64,000 nucleotides of DNA from Fulvivirga maritima (GTDB lineage: Bacteria; Bacteroidota; Bacteroidia; Cytophagales; Cyclobacteriaceae), in the NCBI RefSeq assembly GCF_021389955.1, contig NZ_CP089980.1, forward strand, positions 3,529,001 through 3,593,000, given 5' to 3'. A program made the position numbers and the translations under genes. Each line of letters opens with the position of its first letter. Position 1 is the stretch's first letter. The notes below the pieces were generated by a model. That model saw nothing but the letters and a program-made list of their open reading frames with translations, ran no database searches and had not been told where the DNA came from. Below, piece by piece: positions 22,027 through 33,500 of this stretch.

Positions 22027-24573
22027 ATGCCGAGAGAATCAATGTTAAATAAGAAACAGTTAGAAGCTAATAAGAACCTTATTGCTAAAAGTTACTGGAA
22101 AAGGCGATTTGAGGAATTTCAAAGTAATACCTATTTTGAAGGATATCGTTCTCAATTTCAGGACAGTGAAGAAAATGAGGTGAGTTTAGTTATTGAAAAA
22201 TCTTTCAGTAATATACTGGATCAGGTGGTGGGCTCACCAAAAGGAAAACATTTACTTCTTCTAGCGGCTTTTGGTGTATTTGTTCAAAAATGTACATCTC
22301 TGAGTGATGTGTGTATACTTACACCAGTTTACCAAGAATATAAAGAGAGTTACGACATAAATCATGTTATTCCTGTAAGAATAAATAAAGGTGGCGAGTT
22401 TAGCTTCTCTGAATTTCTTGGCTATGTAAAGCGTACTTTTCTGGAGGATTTAAAATTTGGGAATTACCCGCTTGAAAGAATTCTGGGACTGTCTTTACGA
22501 GATTTAGGTTTATTATCTAGCGTAGGTATTTTAGTTGATAATGTTCAAGATGAAAAGCCATTAGATGTAATATCAACTGATCTAAAATTTATTTTCAATA
22601 GTGATATACACTTGAAATTAAATGTTAAGTACAATAATAAGAAGTTCGATGAAAGTTATGTAAAGGTAATAGCAGAGCTTTTCTTAAACTTTGTAACCAA
22701 ATTACTCTCAAATAGTAATATTCCACTTGCCGGATTAGAACTTATCTCCGAGCAGGAGAAAGAAATGGTTCTGAGAGATTTTAATAATACCAAAGAGGAA
22801 TATCCTAAAGATGTAACATTAGATTATTTATTTGAAAAACAAGTAGCAGACACTCCTGATAATATTGCACTTATATTTAAAGATCAACAACTTACATATT
22901 TGGAGTTAAACCAAAGGGCCAATCAATTAGCTAGGAAGTTGAAGACACTGGGAGCTAAAAAGGGGGAGGTGATCGGCATTGTGCTTGATCGTTCTATGGA
23001 ATCTATCATTAGTATTTTAGCCGTGCTGAAAATGGGAGGTGTCTATTTACCAATTGATATAGAGCAGCCGGAAAACAGGTTAAGAGAAATTTTGTCTTCA
23101 AGTGGCATTAAATTTCTGGTGGCTGACAATGATCTAAATTCAAGGTTTCTAGATAATATTTTATTTGTAGACTCGAAGGAAATCATAAGCAATGATAAAA
23201 GTAATTTAAATGGGGGGCATAGCTCTCTAGACCTTGCTTACATTATCTCTACTTCTGGAACAACAGGAACACCAAAGGGTGTAATGGTTACTCATAAAAA
23301 TGTAATTAATCTGATTTATCATAGAAAGAGAGTATTCAATATTTGTGAAAAAGATAGGGTCTTACAGTTTTCAAACCTTAGTTTTGATGCTTCTGTGGAG
23401 CAAATATGGCTATCATTCTTATCTGGAGCAGGCTTAGTTCTAATTTCTTCGGAAACAATTATTGATAATGAATTATTTAATAAATATATAAAAGCACACC
23501 ATGTAACTCACCTTGATACTACGCCTTCTTTCCTAAATAGTATTGAGTTGGACCCAAACAATAATTTAAAAAGGATAATTATTGGAGGCGAGGAGTGTAA
23601 TTTGAAACTAGCTCGAGAACTCTCCAATCAATATGATTTATATAATGAATATGGAACTACTGAAACCACGGTAACTTCAGTCGCCGTAAGGGTCACTTGC
23701 CCAGATTTGGATACACTAAGAGTGCCAATTGGTAAGCCTATTGGCAATACTCAAGTTTATATTCTTAATGAGCAGATGTGCCCACTTCCCGTAGGAATTA
23801 AGGGCGAAATGTATATTGCTGGAGATGGTGTTGCATTAGGGTATATGAATAACTCAATCCTGACTAGTCAAAGGTTTTTAAAGAATCCATTTTCTAATAA
23901 TGGGAAATTATATAAAACAGGAGATGTTGCAAGGTGGATGCCAGATGGTAATATTGAATATTTTGGTAGAATAGATAAACAAGTTAAGATAAGAGGATTC
24001 AGAGTAGAATTGAAAGATATTGAAGACCAATTACTTAATCATCCCAACATTAAATCTGCGGTGGTATGTCTTTATGGAGAAGAGTTATCGAAGTATTTAG
24101 CTGCTTATTATGTATCAGATAGTGATTTAGATGAAGCTCAGTTAAAGGAATTTTTAACCAAAAGAATTCCAGGCTATATGGTTCCTTCTCATATCGTTCA
24201 ATTATTCAAGATGCCATTAACTATTAGTGGAAAAGTCGATGACAGAAATCTTCCGGAGCCTAAGTTGGCCGAATTAAAGTTTGAGCCACCGGAGAATGAA
24301 ATAGAGAAATCTTTGACTCAAATATGGGCTGGAATATTAAAAATTGAGAAGAATCATATCTCTGCCACACATAACTTTTTTGATATTGGAGGCCATTCAT
24401 TAAGGGCGACTATGTTGGTAAATCAAATCAATAAGCACTTTAGCACAGCCATTTCATTGAAAGAGGTTTTTGAAAAAACAACCATAAGACAACAAGCTGA
24501 TCTTGTTAAAATCAACAGTTGGCTTAATGATAGCAATCAGGAGAATGATGAGAAACATGAAATTACAATATAA
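22027..24573 (+). CDS. NRPS: half C-A(basic residue?)-T
   Basis: An 848-residue NRPS protein. Residues 1-235 look like only the C-terminal lobe of a condensation domain: SYWKRRFEEF, LLLLAAFGVFVQK and LPLAGLELIS-like linker features are present, but no HHxxxDG exists anywhere in it. The complete C domain needed upstream of this A domain is at the end of the previous synthetase (15720-18849), so this half domain is probably a relic or a docking surface. The A domain follows (STSGTTGTPKG, FDASVEQIW, EYGTTETTVT, YKTGD, SGKVD), then a carrier (FFDIGGHSLR). The pocket reads D-A-E-D-I-G-E-V-T-K; acidic positions 239 and 278 suggest a basic amino acid such as Lys or Orn. The next gene starts 8 bp downstream. 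Confidence 0.87.
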   Translation: MPRESMLNKKQLEANKNLIAKSYWKRRFEEFQSNTYFEGYRSQFQDSEENEVSLVIEKSFSNILDQVVGSPKGKHLLLLAAFGVFVQKCTSLSDVCILTPVYQEYKESYDINHVIPVRINKGGEFSFSEFLGYVKRTFLEDLKFGNYPLERILGLSLRDLGLLSSVGILVDNVQDEKPLDVISTDLKFIFNSDIHLKLNVKYNNKKFDESYVKVIAELFLNFVTKLLSNSNIPLAGLELISEQEKEMVLRDFNNTKEEYPKDVTLDYLFEKQVADTPDNIALIFKDQQLTYLELNQRANQLARKLKTLGAKKGEVIGIVLDRSMESIISILAVLKMGGVYLPIDIEQPENRLREILSSSGIKFLVADNDLNSRFLDNILFVDSKEIISNDKSNLNGGHSSLDLAYIISTSGTTGTPKGVMVTHKNVINLIYHRKRVFNICEKDRVLQFSNLSFDASVEQIWLSFLSGAGLVLISSETIIDNELFNKYIKAHHVTHLDTTPSFLNSIELDPNNNLKRIIIGGEECNLKLARELSNQYDLYNEYGTTETTVTSVAVRVTCPDLDTLRVPIGKPIGNTQVYILNEQMCPLPVGIKGEMYIAGDGVALGYMNNSILTSQRFLKNPFSNNGKLYKTGDVARWMPDGNIEYFGRIDKQVKIRGFRVELKDIEDQLLNHPNIKSAVVCLYGEELSKYLAAYYVSDSDLDEAQLKEFLTKRIPGYMVPSHIVQLFKMPLTISGKVDDRNLPEPKLAELKFEPPENEIEKSLTQIWAGILKIEKNHISATHNFFDIGGHSLRATMLVNQINKHFSTAISLKEVFEKTTIRQQADLVKINSWLNDSNQENDEKHEITI

Positions 24574-24581
24574 ATAGGCAT

Positions 24582-27500
24582 ATGGATCAACTGCTTTTAA
24601 AGCTTAATGCACTTGGTATTGATATTAGAGTAGATAAAGGTCAGCTTAGGTTAAATGTGCCAAAAGACTTTACAGATACTAATATTTTGGAGGAAGTACG
24701 GGCTTACAAACAGGATTTGATAGCTTTTATTTCAGAACGTACTAATATTAATGCTATCAAAAATATTCCTAAAGCAAGTAATAAAGAATTTCATCAACTC
24801 TCACCGGCTCAAAGACGTATATTCATATTGCATGAGATCGATAAAAAATCTCTTGCCTACAATATGCCGCACATATTGAAGATTCATGGAAAGGTTAATG
24901 TACAGGTTTTAAATTCGATATTCAAACAACTTATAGAACGACATGAAAGTTTAAGAACGTCATTTAAAGTGCTTAATGATGAACCTGTACAAAAAATTGA
25001 GAACAGTTTTGAATTTCAGATAGAAGAGTTTGAAAATGAAAGCGAATCGGTTGTAATCAATAGATTTATCAGGCCATTTAATTTGTCAAAAGCGCCTTTA
25101 TTTAGGGTAGGCCTGTTAAGCCTGAGGGGGGATGAATACTTATTGCTAATAGATATACACCATCTAATTTTTGACGGTGTGTCATTTAGTATTCTAATTA
25201 ATGATTTCGTTGCTCTATATACTGAGGTTAGTTTACAACCAGTGAACTTGCAATATAGAGACTATTCTGAATGGCTTCAACATGACAATTTTAAGTTAGA
25301 ACTTTTAAGGCAAAAAGAATTTTGGCATTCGATTTATAAAGAAGAAGTAAGCACACTGGATTTGCCAAATGATTACTCAAGGCCATTAAATAAGTCCTTT
25401 AATGGTTCCTCCCTTTCTTTCGAGCTTGATAAGGAAAGTACTGAAAACTTAAGCCTTATAGCTGATATGCAGAATAGTACTCTCTTTGTGATAATGCTTT
25501 CTGTTTTTAAGGTACTATTGAGTAAGTTAAGTAACCAGGAAGACATTATTATAGGTACGCCCACAGCAGGGCGTATTCATGCCGATTTAGAAAGTACTAT
25601 AGGTATGTTTGTTAATACTTTGCCTTTGCGGACTAATGTGGCAGGCCATTTATCTTTTTTAGATCTGGTCTCTGAATTAAAGAGACATACATTGGCAAGT
25701 TTTGACAATCAAAGTTATCCATATGAAGAGCTTGTAGACGAGCTGAATATACCTAGAAATTCAAGCCGTAATCCATTATTTGATGTTATGTTTGTCTATC
25801 AGAATTTGGAAAATTCTTTGATAGAGCTTCCTGATTTAGAACTTTCTGCATACCATAACAACCTAAATTTCTCCAAGTTTGATTTAACTCTGTCATTGGG
25901 TGAAAATGATGGCAAGCTTTCTTTAAACTTTACTTATTCCACAGATTTATTTAAGTGTGAGACCATTGAGAGATTCATTCTGTATTTAAAAAATATTGTA
26001 AAATCAGTTATTTTAAATCCTCAGATTTCTATTTCAGAGATTGATATCCTTCCTCCTAAAGAAAAGGATAGACTTCTGAATGTTTTCAATGACAATGCAT
26101 TGGCTTATTCAAAGGACTCTTTAATACATGAAATTTTCCAAGAAGAATCATTCAATAGTCCCGAAAAGGTAGCCGTCATTTGTAATGGACAAAGCATCTC
26201 CTACAAAGAATTAAACGAGAGGTCTAATCAACTGGCTAATTATCTTTCAAAGAAGGGTATTGGCGAAGGTGAGATCATAGGTCTTCTAATGATTAAATCA
26301 ATTGATTTGGTTGTGAGTATATTAGGCGTCTTAAAAACTGGAGCTGCCTATTTACCAATGGATATTCACCATCCTGCAAATCGTAACAGGTATGTTGTAG
26401 AGTCCAGTGGGATCAAGAGTTTGATTGTAACTAAGACTACTGATGAGGTAAATGATCTTGGGGTCAACATTATAAGCGTTGAAAATGAAGAAATCACTAA
26501 TGAGAGTATAGATTATACTGCCCCATCCTTAAATGGAGATAATATGGCTTATATCCTGTATACATCAGGTTCTACTGGTATTCCAAAGGGAGTTATGATC
26601 AAGCATAGTGCTGTTCTTAATTTAATTGCTTCTCAAACAAAAGAATTTGCAATAACTAAGGAAGATAATATTTTACAGTTTTCAACGGTTATTTTCGATG
26701 CATCTGTTGAACAAACATGGTTAGCTCTTTTAAATGGAGCTACTCTAGTGCTTTTGGATAATAGAACGATTACTGATAATAAGAGCTTTAATGAGTTTTT
26801 GAAAGAGCATTCAATTACACACCTACACGCCACTCCTTCTTTTTTTAGAAACAGTAGATTTGTTAAATGGTAATAAAATAAAAAGAGTAGTTGCTGGTGG
26901 AGAGGAATGTAAAAAGTCTTTGGCTAATAAGTTTTGTGAGGAATATGATTTTTATAATAAATATGGCCCTACAGAAACTACTGTTACCGCCACCATTAAA
27001 CATGTAAAGAGAAGGGTAGAAGCGAAGGTTCCTATAGGTAAGCCAATAGGTAATATAGATGTATACATTTTAGATAAAAACAAATTGTTGCTCCCTGAAG
27101 GGGCAATAGGAGAGCTTTATATTGGTGGAGATGGAATGGCTCTGGGGTATTTAAACAATGAAAAATTAACGGAAGATACGTTTATCTCTAACCCATATAG
27201 AATAGGTTCGAAGATTTATAAAACAGGCGACCTTTGTCGATGGAATTCTGATGGAGAATTAGAGTATTTTGGTCGGATAGATCACCAGGTAAAGGTTAGA
27301 GGATATCGTATTGAGTTAGGTGAAATAGAACATCATCTAGCAGGTTATAAAGACGTAGAAGAGGTTGCCGTAGTAGCCAATGAAAGGGCTGGAGATAAGG
27401 AACTTGTGGCTTATTATGTGTCTAAAAATGAGTTGGGTAGTGCTTTAATAAAGAAGTATTTAATGAAAAGCCTTCCTGAATATATGGTGCCAACCACATA

Positions 27501-30500
27501 TATTCATTTATCACAAATGCCATTTACCTCTAGTGGTAAAATTGATAGGAAATCGCTGCCTAAGCCTATTCTTGAAGTGAGTGGTGTTAATTTGCCAGAG
27601 ACCCATCTAGAGGAGGTGCTATTAGATATTTGGGGCCAGATACTTAAATTAGACAAACAGTTTATTGATATAGACAGGAGCTTTTTTGATTTAGGAGGAC
27701 ATTCACTTCGAGCAGTACTTTTAATTAACAGAATTCATAAAGATCTATCAGTAGACCTACCACTGCGAGTTATCTTTCAGCATCAGGATATTCGTAGCCT
27801 TGCTGGTTATATAGAGGGTCAGGATCAGGTGGCGTATCTATCTATTCCGAAGGCACGAGTTCAGGATTATTATCCTTTGAGTTCTGCTCAGCGCAGGTTA
27901 TACTTTTTATATGAGTATGATAAGGCATCTGTATCCTATAATATGCCTCAGTTTGTACGCCTGCGTGGCCCCTTAGATATAGCAAGGTTGGAGGCCTCTT
28001 TTGTTAATTTGGTATCCCGTCATTCTATACTACGCACAAGCTTTCATATGAAAGGAGAGGAAGCGTTGCAGCAAGTTCACCCAGAGGTAGATTTTAAAGT
28101 ATCCTATGAAGAGGTGGAAGAGTCAGAGGTTTCATCTATTATCCAATCATTTATACGCCCATTTGATCTAAGTAGTGGCTGCTTACTTCGGGTGAAGTTA
28201 CTGATTATAGATGCTATGAATCATTTGCTACTGGTAGACATGCATCATATAGTAAGTGATGGAGTATCCAGTGGTATTTTAGTTCGGGATTTGATGACTT
28301 ATTATGAAGGTTCCTCCTTACCCCCCTTGTCATTAGATTATAAAGATTACTCTGTTTGGCAGCAGAGTTCTTCACAGTCAGCATTGAAAGATGCACACCG
28401 ATCTTATTGGCATAGTGTATATAGCGAAGAGCCATTAGTGTTAGATCTTCCCTATGACTATGCACGTCCGTCACATGCGGTTCAGGAAGGTGCAGTTTAC
28501 CGATTTAAAATAGATAAGTCTTTAACAGATAGCATATCAAGTATAGCCGCAGGTTCTAACACTACAATGTTTACAGTTTTGTTGAGCGCTTATGGCATCT
28601 TGCTGGGTCGTTTAACCAATGAGGAAGACATCATCATAGGCACACCAGTTGCAGGTCGAGAGCATTCTGATCTAGAGGGGATGATAGGGATGTTTGTGAA
28701 CACCTTAGCCTTGCGTCTTTTCCCACAGGGTATAGAAGATTTTACGAGTTACTTACATGGAGTAAGAGATCATGTTTTGTCCAGCTTTGAGCATCAGAGC
28801 TACCCCTATGAAGAGCTGGTAGATGATCTACACCTTAGTCGCAATACGAATCGTAATCCGTTGTTTGATGTGATGTTCTCCTATGGGAATTTTGAGTCTG
28901 AGTCACTGACCATGGAAGGTATAGATTTAGAGAGTTACCCTACAGGTAATACCACTACTAAGTTTGATTTGTCCTTATCATGTTCAGAAGTAGAAGGCGA
29001 ACTTTGGTTAACTTTTGAGTATTCTACAGAACTATTTAAATCGGAGACCATTGAGAGGTTCAGTAATTATTTTGAATCTATTTTAAGAGTCATTACTGCT
29101 GAGGCTAATATATCTCTTTCTGCAATAGATATTCTTTCAGACAGAGAGCGTTCGACATTATTAAGTTCTTTTAATGATACATGGAAAGTTTATGAACCCG
29201 GAACGATAATAGATTACTTCGAACGTAGTGCTTTAAGTTCAGGCTCGGCAGTAGCCGTTTATTGTGAAGGATCATGTATGAGCTATGATGAGCTTAATAC
29301 TTCGGCGAACAGATTATGTTACTATTTAACAGAGCACTGTCAGGTAGGGTCTGGAGATGTAGTGGGTCTTTACTTCGAGCGGTCAGCCTCATTGATAGTA
29401 TCCTTATTAGGGGTGTTAAAATCTGGAGCAGCTTTTACAGCTCTCTCACCGGATTATCCAAAAGAGAGGGTAAATCAGATTATAAAAGGAGCTGATATTA
29501 AGGTGGTTATTAATAATACCGGAGAAAGCTTTGTGTATGGTAAACCAGAGTTGATGGTTGTAAATCCCTTATCATCTCTAATACAAGATGTTTCTCTTTC
29601 AGATAATCCATCCGTTACCCTTTCCGGATCAGATGCTGCTTATGTTATTTATACTTCAGGAAGCACAGGAGAGCCTAAAGGGATTATTATTAGCCACTCT
29701 AATATGGTGGACTATGTGTTGACCTTTTGCTCTTATTTTGGTCTTACAAAAGAGGATAAAGTAGTTCATCAATCTTCATTATCATTTGATACATCCATAG
29801 AAGAGATTTTCCCGGCCTTAATCTCAGGTTCTTCTATCGTTATATCTCCTGTTGGAGGTAAAGATATTATATCCTTAGCCTCCCTGATAGAGTCCCGTGA
29901 AGCGACTTTGCTAAGTGCTACTCCTTTGGTGCTTGGAGAGTTGAACAACTTTAGAGAACAGCTACATACGTTAAGAACGATAATAAGTGGTGGAGAGCTG
30001 TTATTGCCTTCGCATATTGATAAGCTTATAAGGCAGCAAGAAATCTATAATACTTATGGGCCTTCAGAATCTACTGTTTGCATCACCTATAATAAAGTTG
30101 TAGATCTTTCAGATGCATCTTTAATAGGTAGTCCTATAGCTAACCGTCAGGTTTATATATTAGATAAGTACCAGCAGTTATGTCCTTTAGGGGTAGCAGG
30201 AGAGCTATGTGTTTCAGGGAAAGGATTAGCCTCGGGCTATCTGAATAATGAATCCTTAACTGATGCTAAGTTTATAGCTAACCCATTTTTAGCAGGGGAG
30301 AGGATGTACAGAACGGGAGATTTGGCTCGTTGGAATTCGGAAGGCAAGCTTGAATTTATAGGGCGAATAGATAATCAGGTTAAGATAAGTGGTTTCCGCA
30401 TAGAGTTAGGAGAGATAGAGCATTGTATAGATAATCTTTCAGAAGTTCGAGATGTATCTGTTATAGCATATGGTAAGGAAAATGCACGTAAGCTGGTGGT

Positions 30501-33500
30501 GTTTTATGTTAGTGATGAAGAGATCGCCGCTGAAATATTTAGGGATCACCTATCCTCTAAGTTACCGGTTTACATGGTTCCCCACCACTACATTCACCTG
30601 GATCATATGCCTTTAACTGTTAATGGCAAGTTAGATAAACGCTCTTTACCAGCGCCAGAACTTACCAGCGGAGCTTACACTGCCCCTGTCAGTTCTATGG
30701 AGCATGACCTTGTTCAGATATGGTCAGAGGTGTTAAAGCAGCCATCAGAGTCAATAAGCGTTACCCGCAGCTTTTTTGAGTTGGGAGGCCACTCATTAAA
30801 GGCAGCATTTTTGGTGAACAGGATTCATAAAGATCTATCAGTAGACCTACCACTGCGAGTTATCTTTCAGCATCAGGATATTCGTAGCCTTGCTGGTTAT
30901 ATAGAGCGTCAGGATCAGGTGAGGTATCTATCTATTCCGAAGGCACCAGTTCAGGATTATTATCCTTTGAGTTCTGCTCAGCGCAGGTTATACTTTTTAT
31001 ATGAGTATGATAAGACATCTGTATCCTATAATATGCCTCAGGTTGTACGCCTGCGTGGCCCCTTAGATATAGCAAGGTTGGAGGCCTCTTTTGTTAATTT
31101 GGTATCCCGTCATTCTATACTACGCACAAGCTTTCATATGAAAGGAGAGGAAGCGTTGCAGCAAGTTCACCCAGAGGTAGGTTTTAAAGTATCTTATGGA
31201 GAGGTGGAAGAGTCAGAGGTTTCATCTATTATCCAATCATTTATACGTCCATTTGATCTAAGTAGTGGCTGCTTACTTCGGGTGAAGTTACTGATTATAG
31301 ATGCTATGAATCATTTGCTACTGGTAGACATGCATCATATAGTAAGTGATGGAGTATCCAGTGGTATTTTAGTTCGGGATTTGATGACTTATTATGAAGG
31401 TTCCTCCTTACCCCCCTTGTCATTAGATTATAAAGATTACTCTGTTTGGCAGCAGAGTTCTTCACAGTCAGCATTGAAAGATGCACACCGATCTTATTGG
31501 CATAGTGTATATAGCGAAGAGCCATTAGTGTTAGATCTTCCCTATGACTATGCACGTCCGTCACATGCGGTTCAGGAAGGTGCAGTTTACCACTTTAAAA
31601 TAGATAAGTCTTTAACAGATAGCATATCAAGTATAGCCGCAGGTTCTAACACTACAATGTTTACAGTTTTGTTGAGCGCTTATGGCATATTGCTGGGTCG
31701 TTTAACCAATGAGGAAGACATCATCATAGGCACACCAGTTGCAGGTCGAGAGCATTCTGATCTAGAGGGGATGATAGGGATGTTTGTGAACACCTTAGCC
31801 TTGCGTCTTTTCCCACAGGGTATAGAAGATTTTACGAGTTACTTACATGGAGTAAGAGATCATGTTTTGTCCAGCTTTGAGCATCAGAGCTACCCCTATG
31901 AAGAGCTGGTAGATGATCTACACCTTAGTCGCAATACGAATCGTAATCCGTTGTTTGATGTGATGTTCTCCTATGGGAATTTTGAGTCTGAGTCACTGAC
32001 CATGGAAGGTATAGATTTAGAGAGTTACCCTACAGGTAATACCACTACTAAGTTTGATTTGTCCTTATCATGTTCAGAAGTAGAAGGCGAACTTTGGTTA
32101 TCGTTTAGTTATTCCTCAGAGCTGTTCAAAGAAGAGAGTATCAAGCGTTTTGCAGACTATTACTGTTCTATCTTGGAACAGATAGGACGAGATTCATCAA
32201 TATCTGTTGGAGCTATAGACATATTATCAGATCAGGAGAAGCAAGAGCTTTTGGTGGATTTTAATGATACCGCTCATGACTACCCATTAGAAAAAACTAT
32301 TATTCAAGTTTTTAACGAGAAGGTAGAGGAATTTTCAGATCATGTGGCATTGGTATTTGAAGGAAAAAAGATGACTTATGCCTTACTTAAGCAAAAGGTA
32401 GATAGTGTAGCATCATATATATCGAAAGTAGGTATAGGTAAGAATGAGCTTGTGGGGGTATTAATGGATAAGTCATTTGATATGATAGTGGCAGTAATGG
32501 GAGTGCTTGAATCAGGGGCAGCTTTTCTCCCCATTGATCCAGGAAATCCTAGTGATCGTATTGATTATATGTTACGTGACAGTGGTTGTAGATTGTTGAT
32601 TGTTCAAAGTCATTTGCAAGATAGGTTTAGTGTAGATTTAGAGGTTTTGAAAATATCAGAAATAGATTCTAACTCTACCTGCTTTAAAAATCATAGCTCT
32701 CCAGAAGATTTAGCTTATCTGATTTATACATCAGGTACATCAGGAAAACCTAAAGGAGTGGCAGTAAAACATAAATCTTTAACAAATTTATGCTTTTGGC
32801 ATAATGAAACATTTAACATCTCAGAGCTAGACAGGGCAACCAAATATGCGAGCTTTAGTTTTGATGCTTCTGTTTGGGAAATATTCCCTTATTTAATTAA
32901 AGGTGCTTCAATACATATTATAAATAATTCATTAAAATTAGATGTTAAGAAGCTAAATGAGTATTATAATCGTAATGGAATTAGTATAAGCTTTTTGCCT
33001 ACTCAGGTTTGTGAGGAATTTATGAAGGAAGATAATTCTTCCCTTCGAATATTATTAACAGGTGGGGATAATCTTCGAAAAATGGCTAATAACCGCTATC
33101 AGATCTTTAATAATTATGGTCCTACTGAAAATACAGTTGTCAGTACAAGTGGGCAGTTAGAGTATGGTGGACATATTTCAATAGGCAGGCCAATTGCTAA
33201 TAGTCAAGTATATATTATAGATAGAAACGGTAATCTGGTACCTAAAGGAGTTAAAGGTGAGTTGTATGTTGGGGGAGCTAATCTTTCAGAAGGTTATTGG
33301 AATAAACTTGAGCTTACTAAATCAAAATTTATAAAAATAGAATGGTGTGAAAATGGCAAAGTTTATAAAACTGGAGATTTAGCGAGATGGTTGCCAGATG
33401 GACTATTAGAGTTTAAAGGAAGAGTCGATCATCAGGTTAAGATCAGAGGTTTCAGAATTGAATTGAGTGAAATTGAGAGTGTTTGTTTGGAGTATGATGA

